Source: Prostheceraeus crozeri
Taxonomy: Eukaryota; Platyhelminthes; Polycladida; Euryleptidae
Assembly (NCBI GenBank): GCA_907163375.1
Contig: CAJQUW010010359.1
Location: forward strand, 1 to 64,000
Direction of reading: 5' to 3'
Length of the DNA: 64,000 nucleotides
The position numbers and the translations under genes are program-made. How positions within the stretch are numbered: position 1 is the first letter of the stretch; the number at the start of each line of letters is the position of its first letter. Below, piece by piece: positions 48,166 to 59,018 of this stretch. The notes under the pieces are model-generated. The model was given only the letters and a program-made list of their open reading frames with translations. It searched no databases and was not told where the DNA came from.

Positions 48166-49976
48166 CGAAAATAACATAATGTAAAAATTCATCACTAATT
48201 TCTACCCATGCATTTCTTATTAATAGGATTCATGTTTATCGCAGGGCATTTGATGAATCCCAATTTTGCGATTGCAGTTGGAATAGAATACTTGTAATTG
48301 CAATAGTTCAATATCATAATTCAACGGATCTTTTTTTCGGATTCATTCGTGCCCGTACTCGTTGCATGGAATGAGTCTGTCTTTCGATGATTTACAAGCA
48401 TCCCAGCGTTGGCGGTCACGTCATTAAGTGCAGCCCTCGTATTTCATTTCTGAATAGAGGAGAACTGCGCACAGATTATTTCCCTACTGCCGCCTGGGCA
48501 AATGACCTTCAATCAACGCGTCACTATCGATAATCACATGACAGCGAGAGGAAACGTGCAAGCAGTCCTTCATTTCATTCATGTTACTCGCACTGCGCAT
48601 CGAACGTGATTCATGTTTTGCGATACGGTATTAGTGATAAGTCTACGACTTAGACCAAACTTTCTTAAACGACGCCTCGGGCACCTTTCCTTTGGACATT
48701 TGGAGGAACTTAAATCCACCACCCATATTCGACCTCTACAATCAATTCACAGATCATTTATTTCTATTTTCAAGTTGCAGACCAGCAGTTGACGAAGCCT
48801 TTATCATCCTACAAAACATCTTGTGATTTGGTTCACCTCATATTTAGTGACTTGACTTTATCTCCTACATTAGTCGCTGAAAACCAGAGCTTCGAATGTC
48901 ATCTCGTGATCTCTAACAAGAAAAGAGTCTAATGCAGTACAACAAAATGTTTTTCGATGATTGATATCATCAATTGCCGGAGTTTACAGGTGAGATGTTT
49001 ACTCTTTTCACTTCTTATTAAGTTTAAGTGAATTAACTATACGCACTGGATTAGTTATAAGCTTATTTTCACGAAATTATTATAAATTTTGAAGCTAATT
49101 CATGAAATCGCAAAAATAAAAGAAAAATCATTTTAATTGTCCATAAAACATGGCATCATCTGATATCAATTTTATTTGTTTCAAATTTCGTGGCTCTCGA
49201 ATTGGAATCAGATTAATTCCTCCCACCGAAGATAATTTACCATAATTAGAGGCTTTACATACATTTTGCCATGCTTAAAAAGGAACGCTGCTATTCGAAC
49301 ATTTTCATCTTCCTGTTATTGAACTGTTGTGTGATCATCAATATAATACTTATAGTTTTCTGCAAAATACTGAAGTTTGTACCATAGGATTATAAATGAC
49401 AATGCATAGGCAACCATTTTGACGATCAAAATGTTATGATTGTGCATTGATTTTTTTACGTAAGTGAATAATTTAAATGTACTGTAACAATGTAGTAATG
49501 TAAGGCACAGGTATCTAAGCTTATTAAGCAAATCTAGATAATGATTATGATTCTACTGTATATTTGAATAATTGGACGACTGTACGTCACACATATCAGT
49601 CTGCAATATCGTAATGCATGTACATACATAAGTTTTGTTGAAATATTCAAATAAGCTTATTTTGTTGAATGTTATCAATTATTGCGAAAATGAATGAATA
49701 AATAATTTGCTTTTGCTCATGAATGTATCGGATGCAATGTATTTCTTGCTAGCCTGGATTTTTATGAAATGGTTGCAAACATAACAATATTGTATTATAA
49801 TTTGCATATTTGTAAGGTTAGCAACACATTCTGGGCTACATAAAATAGGCCTATATTCGATTTAATTATAATAATACGTTATGTTTCGTATTATGTTGTA
49901 AATAGAACAAAACGTTTATTATTTGATGATAATTATGATGTCTAAAAAATGATTACCCTTTACTCAGTTTATAACT

Positions 49977-50280
49977 AAAGCCACTAAATTCATTTTGATA
50001 AAATTAAAAACTAATTCTTGCACAATGCATTTCGTTCATTCTTATTCAAGTGCAAACATGCAGGATTGAATATGAAATACAAAATCTGAAATCATACTTC
50101 TACAGCAATGAATCTATGAACAAAAGGATTGTTCATAGATATATTACTGCAGAAGTAAGCTTATATGATTTTAGATTTTGTATTTTATATTCAGTCAACG
50201 CTTGCACTTGAATAAGAATGGACGAAATGCATTGTGCAAGAATTAGTTTTTAATTTTATCAAAATAAATCTACTGGCTTT
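49977..50280. repeat. ~300-base near-perfect palindrome inside the nested transposon
   Basis: AAAGCCA..TTTTGATAAAATTAAAAACT at the left matches, inverted, the right end at 50225-50280. Pairing continues through GCACAATGCATTTCGT to the middle at TATGAACAAAAGGATTGTTCATA near 50125. The loop is under 10 bases. It looks like a hairpin MITE that inserted into the transposon; its target duplication is unclear. Confidence 0.85.
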
Positions 50281-51497
50281 GTTTATTTATTGATAATTAT
50301 GATGATTAATTTTATCATGATTGTGCAATTAATTGTGTGTGAATAAATTATAGCCGGAAGATGATGGTCGCTTGTCCCGCATTTGCTTGAAAAACAGAGG
50401 AAATACTATCTAAACAAGGAATTCTCTCATCATATGAATGTCAAATTTTATTGGGTTGTACAGTATTAATGCAAAATCATGTTAAAATTCATGATCTAAT
50501 TTTACAGGCGATAAATATCCGTAGATGGACAAAAATCAAAAATATATCAAAAACTGTGTCCCTGTCCAGATGCAGAGCATTGCATGCATTCAAAATATAA
50601 TGACAATGTGAATTTTAAAATGTATGATGTTTTTTTAAATTTTAGTCTTATTTTAGTTTCTAATTATGTCTTCAATTTATAATTTAGCTTCGATAGCCTC
50701 TAGATTTTAGGCAACAAGCATGAAGAAACTTTTATTTTGGATTAGTTGTGCCTCATGTCAATGAAAGAAATTTTACGAACTATACAGAATTATATATTGT
50801 TCATATTGAATGTAAGCCCTATATGCCTACATGTCGATCGAAGCATCTTCTCTACGGTGACTCAAATTCAATAGGCATGCATTTCGATACCTCTGATGAG
50901 CAATTTCATCATATTAGATATTGATATTCTAATATAGTGATTTCTCTTTTGAGCGTTGTATATGTATGCCTACGTGTTATGTAATTTTTGTGATCGAATT
51001 AAAATTTTTCTGTTTCTTACTTCAGGTACGTCGTGCTTACAGAAGGTCAATGGAATATCGAAGAAGGATCCGTGATTTATCAGCGTCTGCTTTTGTCTCA
51101 AGTGGAATGTTGTATGCAAACAGAAATACATAGATAATTTGCGAAAATATAATTATCCACAGATGATTTCAATGTTTTCATCATCTTCATAATTGGGTAA
51201 ATGATTGAAACTAGTTTTAAGTATGGTAATGGGATGTCTGTCACGATGTCAGGTGACTCATTAGGACGTCTCGTAGGAGCACTTTGAAGACGTGCGTTGG
51301 ATGTCCCGGCGGGATGTCAGACTGACGTCCTGTGAGAGTTCCGCTGTGACGTACGTGGGATGTCCCGGCGGGATGTCATACTGACGTCCTGTGATGCTTC
51401 CGCTGTGACGTTTTTTTACTGTCAAATAAGACGTACGTGGGCCATCCTGGAATGACGTCGTCATGAAATCCCGCTGACGTCACATGTTTACTGGGTC

Positions 51498-52664
51498 AGC
51501 GACCCCAAATTGTACTAGAAACATGCATTTCAGGAGTGGCACACTCGAAATGAAAAATGGTTGCGCTGACTCGAATTGATCTGAGCTTCAGCTCACGTCT
51601 TAGGCCTATACATTGCAGGAAATCATGTGTCTTTGAAGGATGATATTTTCTGATTTAGCGAGTGAATAGTTACGAGTGTTTGGTCGATTCTGATGAATAT
51701 TGACCTGGCACACACGATGGTGCTATTTATTTGATGTGAAACGGCGTTTGAGCAGAGTAATTTCAACTTGAAAAGTGGTTGCGCTGGAATTATTGTGTGA
51801 TGTAGTTGAACTTTGAATTGAGTTTTCCGAGTGAAGGAGGCCGAACTTAGTAAAACTGGTGCGTGGCACATAGTCAGCGACCCCAAATTGTACTAGAAAC
51901 ATGCATTTCAGGAGTGGCACACTCGAAATGAAAAATGGTTGCGCTGACTCGAATTGATCTGAGCTTCAGCTCACGTCTTAGGCCTATACATTGCAGGAAA
52001 TCATGTGTCTTTGAAGGATGATATTTTCTAATTTAGCGAGTGAATAGGTACGAGTGTTTGGTCGATTCTGATGAATATTGACCTGGCACACACGATGGTG
52101 CTATTTATTTGATGTGAAACGGCGTTTGAGCAGAGTAATTTCAACTTGAAAAGTGGTTGCGCTGGAATTATTGTGTGATGTAGTTGAACTTTGAATTGAG
52201 TTTTCCGAGTGAAGAAGGCCGAATTTAGTAAAACTGATGCGTGGCACATAGTCAGTGACCCCAAATTGTACTAGAAACATGCATTTCAGGAGTGGCACAC
52301 TCGAAATGAAAAATGGTTGCGCTGACTCGAATTGATCTGAGCTTCAGCTCACGTCTTAGGCCTATACATTGCAGGAAATCATGTGTTTTTGAAGGATGAT
52401 ATTTTCTGATTTAGCGAGTGAATAGGTACGAGTGTTTGGTCGATTCTGATGAATATTGACCTGGCACACACGATGGTGCTATTTATTTGATGTGAAACGG
52501 CGTTTGAGCAGAGTAATTTCAACTTGAAAAGTGGTTGCGCTGGAATTATTGTGTGATGTAGTTGAACTTTGAATTGAGTTTTCCGAGTGAAGGAGGCCGA
52601 ACTTAGTGAAACTGATGAGTGGCACATAGTCAGCGACCCCAAATTGTACTAGAAACATGCATTT
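51498..52664 (-). repeat. Right-arm tandem units, inverted (three units and a fragment)
   Basis: The same 378-base unit in reverse orientation, anchored at 52642, 52264 and 51886, with the remnant of a fourth cut at 51498 by the nested transposon. The 11 bases GGCACATAGTC at 47427-47437 are the rest of that fourth unit. Nucleotide variants match some left-arm units. Confidence 0.95.
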
Positions 52665-53263
52665 CAGGTTGAAACATGCACTAGGTCAACATGCACACTC
52701 GAAATGAAAAATGGTTGCGCGGGTTGTGCAATATTTTATTATAAGCTTTGTCATGTGATTTGATGTTTTCTTTTAGAGCGGGTGAAAGACTGCTTTTGTT
52801 TGATTGATTCGGATGAATGTTGACCTGGCACATCCGCTGGTACTATTTATGTGAAGCATAACTGCCTGTGTGCTGAGTAATTTTGATTTCAAATTTGGTT
52901 GCGCCAACTTCACACTTCGGTGAAATAAAATTTTGAAACTTGATTTTTCCATGAAGATCGATTATTTTTAGTAATTTTTTGCGTGGCACATAATTGGGCA
53001 TGGATATTTCATCGTTTGTTATGAGTTTTGTTGCTTGATGCGCTAAATTTATGAAAGTCAGAAAAATTGGTTGCGCCAACTTCACAGCGCAACCAATTTG
53101 AAATTTGAATTGCGTTTTCTGGCCAAAGGAGGCTGAATTTCGTGAAACCGAGTAGTGGCACATAATCAGCGACCTCGAATTGTGTGGTTTATATGATTTT
53201 TGGGAGTGGCACAGTAAAAACAAAAAAGGTTGCGCTGAGTGGTTGCGCCAATTTCACACACGT
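52665..53263 (-). repeat. Right outer domain of the foldback arm
   Basis: Inverted counterpart of 28363-28969, including the CACTAGGTCAACATGCACAC junction and the terminal GGTTGCGCTGAGTGGTTGCG. Small indels only. The minus-strand ORF 53223-52843 corresponds to the left-arm ORF and is repeat sequence. Confidence 0.9.
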
Positions 53264-53272
53264 CATAATCAA

Positions 53273-55056
53273 TATCATATCAATTATTTAGAAGAAATGG
53301 TTAATACGCAATTCCAAGAACTGTCGAAAACTTGAGTTGGCGGGCAGCCAATTCAATGATTTAAAACATAGACCTGAATTAAAGCCTCTCTTGGTCGACC
53401 AAATGACCTCCGGTCTAGACCTAGTTGTCGATGTTCGATGATGTAAGACACACCTGACACGTCATACAGAGGAAATCGATGTGATGGAGACGCTGACAGC
53501 GCACTTGATCTAATTACATTATCGTGCATACAGAGAAATTGTACAGAAGTTGTAAGCCAAGACGGCTTATTCGCAGTTCCAAGAAATTTCTCAATATCGA
53601 ATTTGCGAATCCTTTATTTGAAGTATCAAAGCAAAGAAAAAATGATGGAGCCGTGAATACTTCCAACACTGATATTTCACCACCATGTTCTCGAATGGAA
53701 ACCAATCACGGCTGTCATCACGTGGGTGCCGTCCTCACATCATCTGATTCTCATAAGATGTCGATATTTTCAATGTTTCAACAAGCATCGGATATCACTG
53801 GACCTAGTAGGTAGTTTCTGACATCTGTTTGCATGTCCTTTTTTACGTCTAATCACGATTATACGAAAAATATCTGTGAAATTTGTTTAAGCATGCATGC
53901 ACATGAATGATTGTTTCTATCATGCTTGCCAGCTGACTTTAATGTCAAAAAATATTATAATGATATCTCCATGTCTCACAAACAGAATTATTCAGTGAGC
54001 AAATGAGTAGTCCAAAAAGATAACGCGCGTAGTACAAGTCAGAAAATCTGTGAAAATAATGTGAACTGTTGTTTACACAGAGAAGAGCGTTTAGAATTAG
54101 GGCCTTTGCGTTCACAATTTTTTACATTATACAAGTTTACAAATTTTTACATCTAATTTCATCCCAAAAATAATGATGATAGCTGCATATGTCAGTACAT
54201 CAAGCGGTACCCTATATAAATATTTTAGAAGACAGCGCTTTTGCACAAGTCATCGCTAAGCAGAATATTGCACATAATTTATTTTTAAATGCTTGTTTCC
54301 GCTCGTACTTCAACAATTTCCGTTGGTGTCTGACAGTGGCGTTGATGTCTCCGCCGTGCATTTTTATTCTGCATTTTACTGCTGTGTGCCTCATGAAAGC
54401 TTTGGTTGATTAACTACGTTAAGTGTCAGTGGAGCTCAGCAGCATTCCTGAAAGCAGAAAGAGGAATATTGCCTTGACCACTGCTTGTTTAGGAACTTTC
54501 TTCCAGTAAATTAGAAATATGGGGATACATAGATGATAGAAGATGGGAAAGTCACCGGCGTCAGTTACAAAATTAGGTGGAGAATCAAAGTTAAGATGAA
54601 ATTTTCATGTAAACTATATACAGCAATCATTGAGCAGTTGCCACAAAATATCTTTTGGCATGACTTTGGCTTTTTATCGCTAATATTTTTCTTCCGTGTA
54701 GATCTCTTCTTTTATTTTTATTATTTCTATAAGTAATAGGGTGCATAGTTGATGTCACAGTACTTCTATGCCTTGATTTCTCTATGTTCACAATGTACAT
54801 TGTTTAAGGATATCGCTATATTTTCGCTATTATTCAAGTTTCATGTAAATCTAAGATTTCCTCCTGTCCAAAGTTAGCATCCGTTGAGATTGGACGATCG
54901 CCCTCGTACTAATGCATGTTCATGAGTTTCGTGGCTCTTTGTATTTATATGATAGAAAACTCAAGTTGATATAACCATGAGTTGTTATTGCTAAGTTCTT
55001 GAGTCCTAGTTGTTTGAATTGTTCATGTCTTCGGTTGACGAGGCCATGCAGTGCTC
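53273..55056. other. Unique-looking stretch without recognised gene
   Basis: The 96-codon frame 53524-53814 ends in CCTAGTAG directly before GTAGTTTC, so it could be an exon with a donor, but it lacks motifs and I do not call it. The remainder is AT-rich with no terminal repeats. Confidence 0.3.
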
Positions 55057-56417
55057 GTAGGGGAGAGTAGGGTGAATTGGCACCCACCCCCTACAGCCTA
55101 TTTTAGGCTCTGTATCAAAAATCCAAAATATACATTTGAAAGCACTATTATAGTGCACACTTGGCATATAATAATTATGTTCATAGCGGACTTCGTTTTT
55201 CCTTCACACATAAAAATTACGTTTACCTTATGACAAAAAAATTTTTGCATTTCTGCAGTTTTTGGGATATTTTTTCCTAGCAACTGATATTTACCGGCAA
55301 TACACGTTTTCTGCTAGTTAGGTCAATGGGCTAAAATGTCAAATGAATGAAATTTCCAAAATTTTGGTATTCTCGGTACGCCAGCTGTTTTCGATAAAAA
55401 AGTGAAATGGGGTGATTTGGCACTCGGACAGTGGGATGATCTGGCACTATATGTTGACAGCTAGTTTTGTTGACCGAATCTAGCTTAATCCTGCTATTAA
55501 AACTGAACTAGTAGGACATCCATCAGGCCTAAATCTTAACGCATCATCACTGCAAATTACTGCTAACTATAACCGATTAGGCTTATCTAAAAGGGCAAAT
55601 AACTCATCGCCTATAGCGATATGCGTTTTCCAAGTTGATTTCGATTGCCTACTGCGTCAGTTGGAGGAGCCGGAACCATATATTTCGGCTACCTGCCGAA
55701 ATATCAGTGTTCAATTTGCCGAGCCCGTAAACGTATTGGAAAAATAGCATGCTTACAGTGTTTCTATTGATAGCATACTCTTGTTTTATATTGTTCAACT
55801 GTGTAATTTTTTCATCGATTTGATATATATAAAGATTTATTTTTACTATGCATACTGTTTTACATGCGTCAAATCAATGAGATTCAAGGATTGGGGATGA
55901 TATGATATAATGAAACCCCATTTCAGAATTATCTACATAGAAATATAACAAATAAAAATTATAACATAGGTGTAACAAAGTCGAAAGTCGAATGTGTGTA
56001 GTTAGTGCCGGTATATAATCCTAATTAGTAAGTCAATTAATTAGTTTTCACGGGTCTGCGTATGTGCTTATTTTATTAAAAACGCAACCTAGACTAACGG
56101 CACATACCCTAGTTCACAAAATAGTAGCAGCGGTACATCGTGGGGCAAGTTATGGGGGACAAACTAGAGGAGTGCCAAATCTCCCAATCGAAGTGCCAAT
56201 TCACCCCACACATTTCGTGAATTGGCATTTTTGTAACCTTTTTTGAAACGAATATTTGAAGAGGAAGGAGTCCGAATCGAAAAAAATTTTTAATACAAAA
56301 AAGTTAGGAAATTCCTTGAATATTAAGGTCATTATGTTTGAATAGTAAAACAATTCGTTGTTTGGTCATGAAAGCTAATTTAGTATTAGAGTGCCAGATC
56401 ACCCCACTCTCCCCTAC
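55057..56417. mobile_element. Non-autonomous DNA transposon with GTAGGGGAGAG termini (~1.36 kb)
   Basis: GTAGGGGAGAGTAGGGTGA at the left matches the inverted right end CACCCCACTCTCCCCTAC. Variants of GGGTGAATTGGCAC and GGGTGATCTGGCAC recur inside both halves (55073, 55410, 55433, 56186, 56390). TC lies on both sides as a possible 2-base target duplication. No transposase frame. Confidence 0.8.
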
Positions 56418-56524
56418 TCCTTTACACTACCGTGACTGGCACAGTCGATTGGTCGTACACTGCGTGTCCTGTTGATGTGTTGGAATATAGGCGTCTATAT
56501 AACTGAGCAGCTGGATGCAAGCCA

Positions 56525-58690
56525 CTAAAGACGTGCGGTGAAGATATGGATAGTAAAGTTCTTCTTTAAAAAACAACTGGACTCCTCAGAAGTGAAGTGC
56601 GTATTATCCGAGACAATGCTCTTCGGCAGTCTGATATACTTAAATATTTTGCGAAGAGCTTCTTTGGCTGAAACGGCTGTCAGATTGTTTATCAAATGCA
56701 TATCCACCCACTTCGAGTATGCATCGCAGAAAACCAAAAATTTATATTGTTTCCATTGTTCCTTTTAGCCAATAATTTGTGAAAATACTTCACTGCTACC
56801 AAGGCTAGGGCTTCAAGCTCAACGTTCGAGTAGTTGCTTTCCGCAGGAGACAGTGTTCTGCTACCCAACCAAACAATATGTCTTTGATATTCATCATGAC
56901 TTAACACAGCCAATTTCATATTTGTTGGCATCCGAAAATGCGAAAAGTGGTTTTGTCTTGTCATAACAAGTTATCCACCCTTTTGAAATTTAATGTTTTA
57001 ACTTATTAAATGCCATCTGAATGTTCTTCAAGCCATTTTCAATCAGCATTTTTCTTTAAGTAAGTTATATAGACTCCTAGTCCGACTTGAAAAATTCTTA
57101 AAAAATATTCCGTAATGACGGAATGTTCCAAGATCACTTCGTAACTGATCCTAATGTTTTGGCGAGGAAAGCTTAAAAGCCTCGATTCTGTTCTAGTCCG
57201 GTAACAGTTTCCCATCAGCCACTTCGAAGCCTAAAAATTTGACAGATGTTATCTTTATCCTTGATTTGCTTGAATTAACTTTGAAATTGAATTTTTGTGA
57301 TTTTCGTAATGAAACCAAATTGTGATCTTTTGTAAGCGAATGGCCTAAGTGGGTCGACATACAAGATAACATTTGATTCTACTTTGATAACTGAACTTGG
57401 AGGAAAGCGTCCGCGAGATCCGGAACTGAGTGATATTTAGCACCAGATATTCTTTCGAGAATCTCTTGTAGACTTGGAATATGGTATGCAGCTGGATCGA
57501 TTTCCTTATTGAGTGTCATTGAGTAATCCCCACATAATCATATTAGATTCTTTGCTCCGGTCTGTTTTATTACCGGGACGGTTGGAGCAGAAACTTATGT
57601 ATTTTGCACTGGTTGAATAAAATAATCATTCAACAATCTTTGGATTTCGTTTTCCATCTTGATTTTCATTGCGAAGGTAGGGAGCGAGCAGCGAAGCAAA
57701 GTCCATCTCGTGACGCTTCATTCTTTATCCTGAAACTAGAAATAAAACGAGAATCATCACAGGTACGTAGATTCACTTGGGTTTTCGACACGTTGCTCCA
57801 AAATCCCAAATGGTTCAAGATAATCTGCACCAGGATACATTTGCTTCTTGATTGCGTAGTGAATATTATTCCCATGTGACTCTGATCATGATAATGAATT
57901 GGGCAATTATTGATTATACCTTTTATTGGGATATTATGATCGCCACACTCAGTGGCTTTCATTTTTTCTGAGCAAACTTGGAATGTTGAACCCCTTCTTA
58001 CATGCTACATCGATGGGAATCAAGGTTACCTACGAACCTGAATCGACCATGAATTTTATTGAGGCTTCTCCAACTTGTAGATCAACATAGAGCAGATTGC
58101 CAGTTGTATTTGCATGTAATGTAGAACCATCACAACATTTTCTGAATGTGATTCCGAATTATCTTCGGAAGTAATATTGTTTGTGTTAGACATTCCTTTA
58201 TAATTATATACACATGCTAAATGTCCAATTTTCTGGCATTCGCAGCATTTAGAATTGCGGAATTTGCAATCTTCACTTCGATGGTTAGACTTCCCACAAT
58301 AATGACAAGCTGACAATGAGTCATGTAGTTTCGATTTGCAATAATTGTTCTTAGAAGCTGCTGCAGGTCTTGACGTGAACTTCGTGAAAATTTTATGACA
58401 TGCTCGTATGTCTTCTGTTCTTTCCAGTTTGCAATGATATCACTACGGCATCCTTCGGATTTGCTACCTTAACACTTTCACAAAGTAGCAATTCCTGCAA
58501 AGCTTCATTAAGTGTAAGGGACGAGTTTGGCAAAAAATCGCGATCACAATTCAGCGGAATCAATACCAAAAATAAGTTGTGATGTAAGTTTCTCTTTCAA
58601 GAGTCCAAATTCGCATTTGTTAGCCTGATCGTCAAGACGTTCGTTGAATAAGCTTTGCTATTCCTTCTCCAGAATTCTGCGCACACCTGT
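56525..58690 (-). pseudogene. Ty3/gypsy gag-pol relic
   Basis: Reading the minus strand from 58690 down: a gag-like region with broken frames; two CCHC-type knuckles (CHYCGKSNHRSEDC, then CCECQKIGHLACVY, near 58310-58200); a retroviral-type protease start with a DSG active-site motif (near 58035); decayed reverse transcriptase (about 57600-57200); an RNase H edge with SRTLSPAESNYSNVELEALA (near 56865-56800); and an integrase core start FCDAYSKWVD with a later SDN (56737-56600). The domain order protease-RT-RNase H-integrase identifies Ty3/gypsy. Many stops and shifts; no LTRs recognised. The integrase ends abruptly near 56525. Confidence 0.8.
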
Positions 58691-58790
58691 CTTTCGGTGG
58701 TGTGTATCGAGTTCAAACCTATGGAGAACCGGGTTGCAGCACTGGTTCGGGTTGAGAACAAAACTCGATACCTTCACAGATAACTAGACC

Positions 58791-59018
58791 GTGTGGTACC
58801 AATATGACGAAAGAAGTCGTTTGGTACACCGATCCGATATCACACCGATTGCCCAAGATCGAGCATCAACGGATGTTCTAAACTCAGTCGAACATGACTC
58901 TTTCTCTCAACAAGTAACTGATTCGCATGGTGATAGTATCAAATCTGAAAAGGAACCTCTAACGCTTCGTCGATCTAAAAGACATCGAGTTAAGCCGGAT
59001 AGGTTTCAGTACGTTTGA
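58791..59018 (+). pseudogene. C-terminal integrase tail of a gypsy-type pol, opposite strand
   Basis: A 75-codon frame with YDERSRLVHRSDITPI, the post-catalytic integrase module (Y-D-x-R-S-x-x-W-x-x-x-x-V), and a C-terminal LRRSKRHRVKPDRFQYV, typical of the end of gypsy pol proteins. It points away from the minus-strand gag-pol relic next to it. It is either a second element or the tail of the same element displaced by an inversion. Confidence 0.55.

Larger units (their letters stand above)
47438..51495. mobile_element. Nested DNA transposon with CCCAGTAAACAT termini (4058 b)
   Basis: It starts CCCAGTAAACAT and ends ATGTTTACTGGG. The flanks read ..ATAGTC before and TCAGCG.. after, which restores the repeat sequence ATAGTCAGCG if TC is a 2-base target duplication (47436-47437 and 51496-51497). 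Both ends carry many GACGTC-centred subterminal motifs. The right end has two ~60-base tandem copies (near 51297-51420). No transposase ORF is seen, so it is non-autonomous. A PIF/Harbinger-related (ISL2EU-like) origin is only a guess from the 2-base duplication. Confidence 0.85.
28363..53263. mobile_element. Giant foldback-type transposon, 24.9 kb
   Basis: Both termini read ACGTGTGTGAA(G/A)TTGGCGC inwards and stay about 97 % alike over the first 110 bases. They are flanked by an exact 9-base duplication CATAATCAA (28354-28362 and 53264-53272). The arms consist of an outer domain followed by tandem ~378-base units, inverted between left and right. Drosophila FB elements (9-base duplications, arms of tandem repeats, moved by a Mutator-like transposase) and sea-urchin TU elements have this architecture. 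No transposase is encoded here, so it must be mobilised in trans. The left arm is 19.1 kb, the right arm about 1.8 kb, and a nested transposon accounts for 4.06 kb. Confidence 0.9.

Noticed and set aside
47651-48174. Two Leu/Ser/Phe-rich ORFs resembling membrane proteins
   Set aside because: They are translations of a polypyrimidine tract and have no start context or domain.
53524-53814. 96-codon ORF ending next to a GT, as a coding exon
   Set aside because: Single frame without motifs, no matching acceptor or partner exon identified; kept only as a remark.
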